Position numbers and translations under genes: made by a program. The notes beneath the pieces are model-generated. The model was not told the origin of the DNA. It did not search any database and saw only the letters and a program-made list of their open reading frames with translations. From NCBI GenBank assembly GCA_035286585.1, contig DATEDC010000043.1:1-47301 (forward strand): a DNA stretch of 47,301 bases, read 5' to 3'. Each line of letters begins with the position of its first letter. Position 1 is the first letter of the stretch. Positions 24,528 to 33,958 of this stretch are shown here, in pieces. This DNA is from DSOS01 sp035286585 (GTDB taxonomy: Bacteria > Chloroflexota > Anaerolineae > Anaerolineales > UBA4823).

Positions 24528-25199
24528 ATGGATGAGGAGACGTTCTACCAGCTCGAGCGCCGGCGCATGGTAAAGGAGCAGCTATCCGCCCGGAACATCC
24601 GCGATGCGCGCGTTCTGGAAGCTATGGAAGCTGTTCCTCGCCACCGCTTCGTGCCCGAAGAGCACCGCCACCTTGCTTACAGCGACGGCCCGCTGCCAAT
24701 CGGCAGCGGGCAGACGATTTCGCAGCCTTACATCGTGGCTTTGATGACCCAACTGCTGCGCCTGGACAGCCAGGATAAGGTGCTCGAAATTGGCACCGGC
24801 TCCGGTTACCAGGCGGCTGTGCTGGCTTACCTGGCGCGGGAGGTGCATACCGTTGAGCGCCACAAAGGGCTGGCAGAAAAGGCGATCGCGGTTCTGGGCG
24901 AGCTGAACGTTGAAAACGTACACGTCCATATAGGCGATGGCTCGCTTGGCTTGCCGGCGTTCGCCCCATTCCAGGCGATCCTGGTCGCCGCGGCCGCCCC
25001 TGAGGTCCCAAGCCTTCTGCTGGAGCAGCTCGACGAAGGCGGGCGGCTGGTGCTGCCCGTTGGAGACCGGCAGGGCCAATACCTGGAGCGCTGGCGCCGG
25101 CGCGGGGCAGACTTCTCCCAGGAGGTGCTGGCGCCGGTAGCGTTCGTCCCCCTGCTCGGCAAATTCGGCTGGAAGGAGGGGGACTGGGAGAACTACTAA
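24528..25199 (+). CDS. pcm: Protein-L-isoaspartate O-methyltransferase
   Basis: 223-residue SAM-dependent repair enzyme for isoaspartyl residues in aged proteins. Signature segments: VPRHRFVPEEHRHLAYSD, IGSGQTISQPYIVALMTQLL, the SAM-binding VLEIGTGSGYQAAVLAYL, and LVLPVGDRQGQYLERW near the end. ATG 24528 lacks a clear ribosome site. It is convergent with rnj, with a perfect hairpin between the two stops. Confidence 0.95.
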   Translation: MDEETFYQLERRRMVKEQLSARNIRDARVLEAMEAVPRHRFVPEEHRHLAYSDGPLPIGSGQTISQPYIVALMTQLLRLDSQDKVLEIGTGSGYQAAVLAYLAREVHTVERHKGLAEKAIAVLGELNVENVHVHIGDGSLGLPAFAPFQAILVAAAAPEVPSLLLEQLDEGGRLVLPVGDRQGQYLERWRRRGADFSQEVLAPVAFVPLLGKFGWKEGDWENY

Positions 25200-25226
25200 C
25201 AGCAGCTTGCTGGCAGCAAGCTGCTG
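25200..25226. repeat. Perfect hairpin between pcm and rnj
   Basis: CAGCAGCTTGCTG (25200-25212) and CAGCAAGCTGCTG (25214-25226) are exact inverted copies around one base; a real hairpin would open a loop of 3-5 bases. There is no T-run on either strand. It lies in the 44-base gap between the convergent pcm and rnj stops and probably ends or protects both messages. Confidence 0.75.
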
Positions 25227-25243
25227 CCGGCAATCCAAAACGA

Positions 25244-26908
25244 TTATTTAGCCCGGCTGATGGTCACGAACACCATCGGCCGGCGCTTTGTTTTCGTGTA
25301 GAAGAAGGATTTCAGGGTTTGCTCGAGGTCGCTCTGCATTCTGCCGTTCCCGGAGCGATTCAGGTTTTCGATCACCAACTGGCGGGCGGCATCCAGCAGC
25401 TCATCCGCCTCGCGCGCATAGACAAAGCCGCGGGTGATGATCTCCGGATCTTCGATCAATTGTGAAGATTCTGTATCCATCACCAGGTGAACCAGCACGA
25501 AGCCATCGCGCGAGAGGATTTCGCGCTCTCGAACCACGCTCGGTCCTATTTCGCCCACGCCAGCTCCATCCACAAAGACATAGCCGCCCGGCACGCGGTC
25601 GCCCAGTTTCATCCGCCCATTCGCGAACTCGACCATCTGGCCGTTTTCGATCACGGCGATGTTCTCCGCCGGGACGCCCACCTGCTGGGCCAGGATGGCG
25701 TGCTGCTTCAGGTGGCGCAACTCGCCATGGATGGGGATGAAGTATTTGGGCTTCACTAGGTGCAGCAGCAGCTTCATCTCTTCCTGGCTGGCATGACCTG
25801 AGACGTGGACCGGCGCCACGGCCTCGTAAATCACATTCGCCCCTCGCCGGAAGAGGCGGTTTATCGTGCGGTAAACGGTTTCTTCGTTGCCCGGGATGGG
25901 ATGCGAGGAGAGCACCACGGTATCGCCGGGGATAATGTCGAACTGACGGTTGGTCCCGGTGGAAAGGCGCCCCATAATGGAAGACGGCTCGCCCTGCGAC
26001 CCGGTGGTCATTAAAGCCACCTGCTCGGGGCGCAACTTAAGCGCCTGGTCAATCGAAACCAGGGCCTCATCCGGGATATCCAGGTAACCTAATTTGCGCG
26101 CCATCTTGGCGTTTTCCACCATGCTGGCGCCCACAAAAGCCAGCTTGCGCTTGTGGCGCACGGCGGCGTTGGCGGCTTGCTGCATTCGAGAGACTAATGA
26201 GGCGAAACTGGCAATGATAATTCGTCCCGGAGCGGTTCGAAAAACTTCGTCGAAGGCCGGGTCGATGACCCTCTCCGAGGGCGTCCAGCCCGGCCTGTCC
26301 GCGTTGGTGGAATCGGCCAACAGCGCCAGGACGCCGCGCCCGGCAAATTCCGCCAGCTTGGCGTAATCGGTGGGCCAGTTGTCCACGGGCGTGTGGTCGA
26401 ATTTATAATCCCCGGTGTGTACCACCAGCCCAGCTGGGGTGGTAATCCCCAGGCCGACCCCATCCGGAATCGAGTGGCAGACGTGAAACAGCTCCAGCTT
26501 GAACGGGCCCACCTGGACCGCATCCCCCGCCTGAACGGTGTGGAGCTGGGCCTTCCCGAGGCTGCCGCCGCGCGACAGCTTGACCTCAACCAAGCCGCGC
26601 GTCAGCGGCGTGGCATAGACCGGCGCGTTCACCTGCTCCAGCAGGTGATTGATCGCCCCGGTGTGGTCCTCGTGCCCGTGGGTGATGAAAATCCCCCGGA
26701 TTTTCTGCCGGTTTTCCAGCAGGTACTGAAAATCGGGGATGATGTAATCGATCCCGAGCATATCGTTTTCGGGAAACATCAGCCCGCTATCCACCACCAG
26801 GATGTTTTCCCCATATTCGTAGGCCATCATGTTCTTGCCCACTTCCCCCAAGCCCCCTAAAGGTAGTATGCGGAGACTGGCTCCGCCGCGTTTGTTTTTG
26901 TTTTTCAT
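25244..26908 (-). CDS. rnj: Ribonuclease J
   Basis: 554-residue metallo-beta-lactamase/beta-CASP nuclease with 5'-3' exo- and endonuclease activity, the main mRNA-decay and rRNA-maturation enzyme in bacteria lacking RNase E. Motifs: LGEVGKNM near the start, the catalytic HGHEDHTG, GDYKFDHTP, the beta-CASP segment with VLSSHPIPGNE, and HVSGHASQEE. The C-terminal domain for dimerisation is present. AAAGG precedes ATG 26908. A consensus promoter and a leader of about 200 bases with much secondary structure lie upstream, suggesting post-transcriptional control. Confidence 0.96.
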   Translation of the reverse strand: MKNKNKRGGASLRILPLGGLGEVGKNMMAYEYGENILVVDSGLMFPENDMLGIDYIIPDFQYLLENRQKIRGIFITHGHEDHTGAINHLLEQVNAPVYATPLTRGLVEVKLSRGGSLGKAQLHTVQAGDAVQVGPFKLELFHVCHSIPDGVGLGITTPAGLVVHTGDYKFDHTPVDNWPTDYAKLAEFAGRGVLALLADSTNADRPGWTPSERVIDPAFDEVFRTAPGRIIIASFASLVSRMQQAANAAVRHKRKLAFVGASMVENAKMARKLGYLDIPDEALVSIDQALKLRPEQVALMTTGSQGEPSSIMGRLSTGTNRQFDIIPGDTVVLSSHPIPGNEETVYRTINRLFRRGANVIYEAVAPVHVSGHASQEEMKLLLHLVKPKYFIPIHGELRHLKQHAILAQQVGVPAENIAVIENGQMVEFANGRMKLGDRVPGGYVFVDGAGVGEIGPSVVREREILSRDGFVLVHLVMDTESSQLIEDPEIITRGFVYAREADELLDAARQLVIENLNRSGNGRMQSDLEQTLKSFFYTKTKRRPMVFVTISRAK

Positions 26909-27112
26909 ATCCTTTTCACAATGTTTATAGTATCTGTCAAACGAAAATGCCCCAGCAGGAGCAAACAGACGACTTGCGTCTCACCGGCCGGGGCGTGCGG
27001 TTGCTTACTGGATCCAGACAATTGCGTGGAATGATTCCACCCTTACTCTGTTGGTTGTATGGCGTACCGTAACCAGGCCGGCTTACCGGCCGGGACATCG
27101 TTCGTTATATCG
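26909..27112 (-). promoter_or_regulatory. Long structured leader RNA of rnj
   Basis: Predicted 5' UTR of about 200 nt on the minus strand. A closing stem pairs AUGUCCC (27098-27092) with GGGGCAU (26953-26947), extended by ACGAA/UUCGU (27105-27101 with 26945-26941). Inside are hairpins GGCCGG/CCGGCC (27091-27076), GUGGAAU/AUUCCAC (27040-27026), the palindrome CUGGAUCCAG (27017-27008) and AGACG/CGUCU (26981-26967). No known riboswitch or T-box is recognised. It could be a cis-regulatory element sensing RNase J itself, or a separate small RNA ending near 26935. Confidence 0.55.
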
Positions 27113-27118
27113 AATGAA

Positions 27119-27147
27119 ATTTTAACATAAGCGAGCGGTTTTGTCAA
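27119..27147 (-). promoter_or_regulatory. Consensus promoter of the rnj leader
   Basis: On the minus strand TTGACA (27147-27142) and TAAAAT (27124-27119) are exactly 17 bases apart. The start of transcription is predicted near 27112, roughly 200 bases before the rnj start codon. It overlaps the region just downstream of the groEL terminator. Confidence 0.85.
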
Positions 27148-27165
27148 AGATCGCTTCGCTTCGAG

Positions 27166-27201
27166 AAAAACAAACGGGGACCGGAATGAGCTCCAGTCCC
27201 C
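27166..27201 (-). terminator. Terminator of groES-groEL
   Basis: On the minus strand GGGGAC (27201-27196) pairs with GTCCCC (27181-27176), with an inner GGA/TCC, followed by GTTTGTTTTTC. It lies just after the groEL stop at 27225 and immediately before the rnj promoter. Confidence 0.85.
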
Positions 27202-27224
27202 GCCAGGCGTAAACCAACTGAATT

Positions 27225-28856
<1,632 letters not shown>

Positions 28857-28892
28857 AGGATATCTTCTCCTTCGATTTCGAAATGATTATTT

Positions 28893-29186
28893 CTATTCAA
28901 CGATAGCCAGGATATCGCTCTCCTTGAGGATGAGCACTTTCTTACCATCGATCTTGATTTCCGTCCCCGCGTACTTGGCGAACAGGACCATATCCCCCGG
29001 AGCCACATCCATGGGGATACGCTTGCCATCCTCATCCCGTTCACCGGGACCTATGGACAGCACCTTGCCTTTTTGGGGCTTCTCTTTGGCTGTTTCGGGA
29101 AGCACAATCCCACCTGCGGTTACCTCCTCTTGCTCGATGGGCTCAACCACCACGCGGTTGCCTAGGGGTTTGAGATTCATAGACAT
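28893..29186 (-). CDS. groES: Co-chaperonin GroES
   Basis: 97-residue lid of the GroEL chamber. ATG 29186 is chosen because AGGAGG ends 5 bases upstream; the longer frame to 29246 would run through the CIRCE element, and ATG 29180 is an alternative. Family motifs: LKPLGNRVVVEP, the mobile loop EEVTAGGIVLPETAKEKPQKG, GKVLSIGPG and VLFAKYAGTEI. First gene of groES-groEL. Confidence 0.97.
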   Translation of the reverse strand: MSMNLKPLGNRVVVEPIEQEEVTAGGIVLPETAKEKPQKGKVLSIGPGERDEDGKRIPMDVAPGDMVLFAKYAGTEIKIDGKKVLILKESDILAIVE

Positions 29187-29239
29187 AAACGCCTCCTGTA
29201 AAAGATTGGGATTTAGAGAGCAATCGACACACAGACAAG

Positions 29240-29266
29240 TTAGCACTCAAGCACACAGAGTGCTAA
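29240..29266 (-). promoter_or_regulatory. CIRCE element (HrcA operator) of groESL
   Basis: Perfect TTAGCACTC-N9-GAGTGCTAA inverted repeat, just downstream of the -10 and about 55 bases before the groES start. This is the standard HrcA binding site; hrcA lies in this window at 33959. Confidence 0.97.
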
Positions 29267-29277
29267 CTCGCGGGTAA

Positions 29278-29306
29278 ATCATACCTATTTTTTCGCCGAA
29301 AGTCAA
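29278..29306 (-). promoter_or_regulatory. Promoter of groES-groEL
   Basis: On the minus strand TTGACT (29306-29301) and TATGAT (29283-29278) are exactly 17 bases apart. The CIRCE element begins 11 bases after the -10, so HrcA should block at the start of transcription. Confidence 0.85.
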
Positions 29307-29389
29307 GGGAATTCAGAAAGAAATTAACAAATTTCTGACAAATCCGGGCTGGAGTAAGATCAGGCAACCCTTTTCGGAAACCTGTGAGG

Positions 29390-30847
29390 TCAGCCCCCTG
29401 GGGTGGCCATTATTTCATCGGGTTGCGGGGTGGCAATGGGCGCCAACAGGTTCGGTGATGCAGCTAACTGGCTGCAAATCCCCTCGCTGTCTCTGACGAT
29501 CTCCATCAGCACGGGGTCATCGGGAAACTCTGCCCGCACCTGCGCCAGGACGGGCAGGGCTTGCGGACAGAAATTCTGGTTTGCCCGGCTCAGGAAAGCC
29601 AGCACCGTGCCGTACTCGACATAGTAGTAAGCGACCGTTAAATTGGTCAATGGCAACCCCTCGACCGCCGCGCTCTGCGCCAGCAAGCCCTGCTCTACCA
29701 GGTTCCTGGCGATTTCGTTCTCGTCTGCCGTGCAGCCTGCTACGGAGCATTTCAATGCCGGGCTGGCGCTTTCGTAATTGCGCGATTTGATGTAAATAAT
29801 GCCTAATTGCCCATAGGTGTTGGCGTTGGTGGGGTCAAAGGTCAGGGCTTTTTCCGCGTTGCGGGCAGCGACAAAGAATTCGCCTTGCTGGGAATAAGCT
29901 TTGGCAATTTCCATGTAAGGGATCGGGTTGCGAACGCCCAACTGCTCGTTAATGGCCGCGGCTTTGGCGTAGTATTCCAGGGCCAGGTCGTAAAGCCGCT
30001 CAGCCAGGGATGACTGAGCCAGGTGCAGGTAGTTCCTGCCGATGTAGACGTAAAGAAATGTCAGGTTGGGGCTGATCTCGGCTGCCTTGAGGTACTGCTC
30101 GATGGCAAGCCGGTATTGGGCGATCGATTCGAGCACCGTGGCGTAGACCCGGTGGGCGTCCATCGAATCGGGGGCCAGCGAAATCGCCTGGGCAGCGTAC
30201 TGTTCCGCCTGAGACCATTTTTGCTGATCCAGGGATACTTCGGCGTAAAATGCCAGCGCCAGGGCGTTGCGCGGGTCAAGCTGGTAGGCGCGCACCGCCT
30301 CCCCTTCCGCCTCCTTCAGCAGGTCTTGCGCTTCTTCCGCTCCCACGTAAGAAGCGTTCCAATCCAGGACGAAGGCGCGTATGGCGTGGATGGTGCTGTC
30401 GTCCGGGTTCAGCTCAACCGCTCGATCGATCGATTCCAGGGCTTCGCGCAGGCGTTCACGCCGTTGAGCATCGTTGCTCAGCATGGTGATCGAGTACGTT
30501 TGAATGCGCGCTTTCTCCGCCCAGGCTTGCGCGTTGCTTGGGTCAATCTCCAGAGCGCGTTGGTAGGTATCGATGGCGTCCGGCCGCGGCGGCGCAGGCG
30601 GGGGCGGGTCTGGGTCATCCAGCTTGCCCGCCTGGAAGTATGCCTGCGCTTCCAGAAAATACGAATCGGCTGTGCGGGTGGGCGTGGGGGTCGGCAGGAA
30701 CATGGGCTCAACCTGGCCGCGCCGGACGCCAAGCAGCAGCCAGATACCCCCCAGGATCAGCGATATCCACAGCAGCATGCGGAAGAAGCCGGCGTTCGAC
30801 TTGCTCTGGTGAAATGTGGGGCGTTTTCCCGTCAGCTCACGTTCCAT
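29390..30847 (-). CDS. Membrane-anchored TPR protein, paralog B
   Basis: 485 residues. One membrane helix at about 21-40 (FRMLLWISLILGGIWLLLGV) is followed by the linker FLPTPTPTRTADSYF and about eight TPR-like helix pairs (for example AIDTYQRALEIDPSNAQAWAEKA, AIEQYLKAAEISPNLTFLYVYIGRNYL). The end is Pro-rich. It is a paralog of the gene just upstream: both have the same order (anchor, TPTP linker, TPRs) and share a late segment A-V-E-G-L-P-L followed by Y-Y. Likely an extracytoplasmic protein-protein scaffold. Its start is 3 bases after the upstream stop, so the two form an operon. Confidence 0.75.
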   Translation of the reverse strand: MERELTGKRPTFHQSKSNAGFFRMLLWISLILGGIWLLLGVRRGQVEPMFLPTPTPTRTADSYFLEAQAYFQAGKLDDPDPPPPAPPRPDAIDTYQRALEIDPSNAQAWAEKARIQTYSITMLSNDAQRRERLREALESIDRAVELNPDDSTIHAIRAFVLDWNASYVGAEEAQDLLKEAEGEAVRAYQLDPRNALALAFYAEVSLDQQKWSQAEQYAAQAISLAPDSMDAHRVYATVLESIAQYRLAIEQYLKAAEISPNLTFLYVYIGRNYLHLAQSSLAERLYDLALEYYAKAAAINEQLGVRNPIPYMEIAKAYSQQGEFFVAARNAEKALTFDPTNANTYGQLGIIYIKSRNYESASPALKCSVAGCTADENEIARNLVEQGLLAQSAAVEGLPLTNLTVAYYYVEYGTVLAFLSRANQNFCPQALPVLAQVRAEFPDDPVLMEIVRDSEGICSQLAASPNLLAPIATPQPDEIMATPGG

Positions 30848-30850
30848 AAT

Positions 30851-32095
30851 TCAGGGTGTTGGCGTGATCTCGCTCGACGGCGTGGGGGTCTCAAGGCTTT
30901 GCAGACACAGCTCCAGGCCGGCGCGCGCATTATCAACTGCCAGCTCATAATCTGGGACACCGCTGACCAGCGCTTGAAAGATGGGCACAGCTTCAGCACA
31001 GCGGTTGCTTTTCGCCAGAGCAAAGCCATAAAACCAATAATACTCGGCAACCTTGCCGTAATCCAGAGGCAAGCCTTCCACAGCCACCCCATCCGGGGTG
31101 ACCCCTCCGCGCACTGCCAGACCCAGTTCGGTGATGGCGCCGTTCAGGTCGTTGTTGCGATAATACATCACACCCAGGTTGCCGTGAAGCCGGGGGGTCG
31201 CCGGATCGATGGAGACCGCGTCTTCAGCATACTGGGAAGCTTTGCCGAATTGGCCCTCGTTGGCATAGGCGAAAGAGATCTCCGTGGGAATATCGGCATT
31301 CTTGGGGTTCAAGGCGTATGCCGCCAGCAGCTCATCTACAGCCAGGTCGTTTTCGCCCATCAGTCGGTAGGCAAACCCCAAAAACAGGTGTAAATCCGCA
31401 ATTTTATCGTTGATCGCCAGCGCAGCCTTGAATTCTTGCGCCGCCTGGTCCAGGTTTTCCGTGCCCGAGTAGAGCAAAACCAGGCCGCGGGCGCGATGGC
31501 TTTCCATCAGGTTAGGACCCAGCTCCCTGGACAGGCGGGATTCCGCAGCCGCTTTATCGAAGTCCTCGAAGTTCCCCTTGTTGACCAGGATTTCAGCGTA
31601 ATAAGCATGGGCCAGGGCGTTATTTGCATCCAGCTCTATCGCTTTTCTCACCGCGGCTTCAGCAGCCAAGTAATCCTCTAAAAAACCCAACGCCCAACCC
31701 TGAACGGCATGGGCCATCGGGTTGTTAGGGTTTTTGAGCAGCGCATTCTGGGTGTTGACCACGGCTTCTTCATACTCGCCGGCGTACACCTGTGTGCGAG
31801 CTAAAGCCACGAATATCGCTGGATTGTTGGGATCGGCAATAATCGACTGTTTATAGGCGGCAATCGCCTGGGTCAGCTTTCCCTCGTTGAAAAACTGCTC
31901 GGCTTCGTTGAGAAACGACTCCGGGCTGCGGGTGGGCGTAGGCGTGGCTATGAACAGGGGCGGTGTTGCCGGTACGATCACCTGGTTAAAATACAGAGCC
32001 ACCCCGATCAATATGAGCAACAGCATCACCCGCCAGGGGTTAGAGCGTTTGCTTGGCCGGCGAGTCACACTCCATTTATTCCCGCGCAAATACAT
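30851..32095 (-). CDS. Membrane-anchored TPR protein, paralog A
   Basis: 414 residues from ATG 32095; the longer frame to 32161 would run through the promoter. One membrane helix at about 23-41 (VMLLLILIGVALYFNQVIV) is followed by FIATPTPTRSPESFL and seven or more TPR-like repeats (AEQFFNEGKLTQAIAAYKQSIIADPNNPAIF, then EEAVVNTQNALLKNPNNPMAHAVQGWAL). A short Thr-Pro tail ends it. There is no ribosome site; the promoter -10 ends 6 bases before the ATG, so the message is predicted to be leaderless. First gene of a two-gene operon with paralog B. Confidence 0.78.
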   Translation of the reverse strand: MYLRGNKWSVTRRPSKRSNPWRVMLLLILIGVALYFNQVIVPATPPLFIATPTPTRSPESFLNEAEQFFNEGKLTQAIAAYKQSIIADPNNPAIFVALARTQVYAGEYEEAVVNTQNALLKNPNNPMAHAVQGWALGFLEDYLAAEAAVRKAIELDANNALAHAYYAEILVNKGNFEDFDKAAAESRLSRELGPNLMESHRARGLVLLYSGTENLDQAAQEFKAALAINDKIADLHLFLGFAYRLMGENDLAVDELLAAYALNPKNADIPTEISFAYANEGQFGKASQYAEDAVSIDPATPRLHGNLGVMYYRNNDLNGAITELGLAVRGGVTPDGVAVEGLPLDYGKVAEYYWFYGFALAKSNRCAEAVPIFQALVSGVPDYELAVDNARAGLELCLQSLETPTPSSEITPTP

Positions 32096-32101
32096 GATTT
32101 C

Positions 32102-32131
32102 ATCATACCATTGCGAGGGAATAAGCGTCAA
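32102..32131 (-). promoter_or_regulatory. Promoter of the TPR operon, predicted leaderless
   Basis: On the minus strand TTGACG (32131-32126) and TATGAT (32107-32102) are 18 bases apart. The -10 ends 6 bases before ATG 32095, so transcription should begin at or next to the A of the start codon. Confidence 0.8.
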
Positions 32132-32154
32132 GACGCGCTCGAGGCGCGATGTAC

Positions 32155-32183
32155 TTGCCAAGCCCTGCTCTCGCGGCTAGAAT
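32155..32183 (+). promoter_or_regulatory. Promoter of trmD, predicted leaderless
   Basis: TTGCCA (32155-32160) and TAGAAT (32178-32183) are 17 bases apart. The -10 ends 6 bases before ATG 32190, so the mRNA is expected to start at the initiation codon, as for the divergent TPR operon. Confidence 0.75.
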
Positions 32184-32189
32184 CAGCTT

Positions 32190-32936
32190 ATGCGCTTTGA
32201 TGTGTTCACCCTTTTTCCGGAAGTGTTTGAGCCCTATTTGCAAACCAGCATCCTGCTGCGCAGCCAGCGGAGCGGCCTGCTGGACGTGCGTCTGCACAAT
32301 ATTCGCGACTGGACGACTGACCGCCACCATGTAACCGACGATGAACCCTACGGTGGAGGCGGCGGCATGGTGATGAAGCCGGAGCCAATTTTTGCCGCGG
32401 TCGAAGGAATTTTGGGCGTCCCTCCTGCCTGCCCCGTGATCCTGCTCACCCCGCAGGGTCGTCTTTTTAACCAAGAGATAGCCCGACAGCTCTCCGCAGA
32501 GCCGCACCTGGGCCTGATCTGCGGTCGCTACGAGGGGGTGGATGAGCGCGTCCGCCGGCTTGCGGATGACGAGATTTCGATCGGCGATTACGTTCTAACC
32601 GGCGGCGAAATCCCCGCCCTGGTGTTGATCGATGCTATCGCCCGGCTGATCCCCGGTGCGCTCGGGGATCCAGACGGCGCCCAGGACGATTCCCACGCCT
32701 CCGGCTTGCTGGAATACCCGCATTACACCCGCCCGCCGGAATTCCGCGGCTGGCAGGTGCCAGAGGTGCTCGTCTCGGGTGATCACGCCCGGATTGCTCG
32801 CTGGCGACGCCAGCAGGCGCTGCTGCGGACGCGCCTGCGGCGGCCCGACCTGCTGGCCAAAGCCGAGTTGAGCGACCAGGACCTGAAGTTCCTTGCCGAC
32901 CTTGAAAAGAGCCAAAACGAGCTGGATGAATCGTGA
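32190..32936 (+). CDS. trmD: tRNA (guanine-N1-)-methyltransferase
   Basis: 248-residue SPOUT methyltransferase making m1G37 in tRNAs, which prevents +1 frameshifting. Motifs: MRFDVFTLFPEVFEPY, the knot residues DEPYGGGGGMVMKPEP, LICGRYEGVDERV, and SIGDYVLTGGE for SAM binding. In many bacteria trmD sits with rpsP, rimM and rplS; here it is separate, divergent from the TPR operon, and preceded by a strong promoter that predicts a leaderless message. Confidence 0.96.
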   Translation: MRFDVFTLFPEVFEPYLQTSILLRSQRSGLLDVRLHNIRDWTTDRHHVTDDEPYGGGGGMVMKPEPIFAAVEGILGVPPACPVILLTPQGRLFNQEIARQLSAEPHLGLICGRYEGVDERVRRLADDEISIGDYVLTGGEIPALVLIDAIARLIPGALGDPDGAQDDSHASGLLEYPHYTRPPEFRGWQVPEVLVSGDHARIARWRRQQALLRTRLRRPDLLAKAELSDQDLKFLADLEKSQNELDES

Positions 32937-33050
32937 GCGATCCATGCAGCGTTTTACGCCGCCTGATAGGTAGGTCTTATGATGTCGCGAGTCAAAGAGC
33001 GAATAATGAACGGGTATCCTGGTTTACCAGCTATCCGCTGAACAAACTCG

Positions 33051-33842
33051 ATGGACAAGGCGCCTGAAACCCTGGTATTGTGGTCCGACGCACACCTGCT
33101 GGTCGTCAACAAACCCGCCGGTCTGCCCAGTTTGCCCGATGGCTACGACCGCCAGGCACCGCATTTGAAAAGCCGGCTGGAACCAGCTTTTGGTCCCTTG
33201 TGGATTGTACATCGCCTGGATCGCGACACCAGCGGCGTGATCGTGCTGGCGCGCTCCGCCAGCGCCCATCAATCCCTCAATGCCCAATTCGCCTCTCGGG
33301 AGACGACCAAGCTCTATCATACCCTGGTCGCCGGAAATCCCGAATGGGAGGAAAAAGATGTACGCCAGCCGCTGCGCCTGGACGGCGACCGCCGGCATCG
33401 GACGGTGGTCGACCCCCGCCAGGGGGTAGATGCCCACACCCACCTGCGCGTCCTGGAGCGTTATACGCCTGCGCGACCGATGAAAGGCGCTCGCGTTGCG
33501 GCTAAGTCAGGCCTGCCTGCCGCTCACTCCTGGGCGCTGCTCGAGGCAGCCCCCACAACCGGCCGCACGCACCAGATCCGGGCTCATCTCAGCGCCCTGG
33601 GGCTGCCCATTATAGGCGATAAGCTGTATGGCGGCCCAAGCCTGGAGCTTTCTCAACTCAAGGCAGACTACCGCGCCAGTCTGTCAGAGGCCCGCCCCCT
33701 GCTGGGGCGGCCTGGGCTGCACGCCTGGTCTCTGTCATTCAGACATCCCGCCAGCGGGGAAACCCTGGCTATCACCGCGCCGTACCCGCAAGACCTGCAG
33801 ATCGCCTTGCGCCAGTTGCGCAGATACGCATTGTTAACCTAA
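33051..33842 (+). CDS. RluA-family pseudouridine synthase without S4 domain
   Basis: 263-residue enzyme that isomerises uridine in RNA. The catalytic Asp is in HRLDRDTSG; other RluA-family motifs are LLVVNKPAGL near the start, TTKLYHTLVAG, and TTGRTHQIRAHLSALGLPIIGDKLYGG. The N-terminal S4 RNA-binding domain of RluD/RluC is absent, as in RluA/TruC-type proteins, so the target (23S rRNA or tRNA) cannot be named. ATG 33051 has no strong ribosome site. It precedes the hrcA promoter by about 30 bases. Confidence 0.9.
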   Translation: MDKAPETLVLWSDAHLLVVNKPAGLPSLPDGYDRQAPHLKSRLEPAFGPLWIVHRLDRDTSGVIVLARSASAHQSLNAQFASRETTKLYHTLVAGNPEWEEKDVRQPLRLDGDRRHRTVVDPRQGVDAHTHLRVLERYTPARPMKGARVAAKSGLPAAHSWALLEAAPTTGRTHQIRAHLSALGLPIIGDKLYGGPSLELSQLKADYRASLSEARPLLGRPGLHAWSLSFRHPASGETLAITAPYPQDLQIALRQLRRYALLT

Positions 33843-33874
33843 TGTCAGAAATTTTCCCCTGAGAGCGCCTTTTC

Positions 33875-33903
33875 TTGACGTTATTTCCCCGCCATGGTAT
33901 CAT
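33875..33903 (+). promoter_or_regulatory. Promoter of hrcA-grpE-dnaK-dnaJ
   Basis: TTGACG (33875-33880) and TATCAT (33898-33903) are exactly 17 bases apart. The CIRCE element begins 14 bases downstream, around the expected start of transcription. Confidence 0.85.
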
Positions 33904-33916
33904 GGTATTTGTCTTT

Positions 33917-33943
33917 TTAGCACTCTCGCACTGAGAGTGCTAA
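33917..33943 (+). promoter_or_regulatory. CIRCE element (HrcA operator) of the dnaK operon
   Basis: Perfect TTAGCACTC-N9-GAGTGCTAA inverted repeat 16 bases before the hrcA start codon. It has the same arms as the groESL copy, so HrcA should repress its own operon and groESL together. Confidence 0.97.
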
Positions 33944-33958
33944 ATTGAATGAGGACCG

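Noticed and set aside
26935..26940. Second TTGACA just before rnj
   Set aside because: No -10 at 16-18 bases; TATAAA lies only a few bases downstream.
27001..27060. T-box-like AGGGUGGAA in the rnj leader
   Set aside because: The rest of the T-box (ACCGCG, specifier loop) is missing and the downstream gene is not amino-acid related.
30023..31393. 456-codon plus-strand frame opposite the TPR genes
   Set aside because: It runs across two real genes and their junction; composition is not protein-like.
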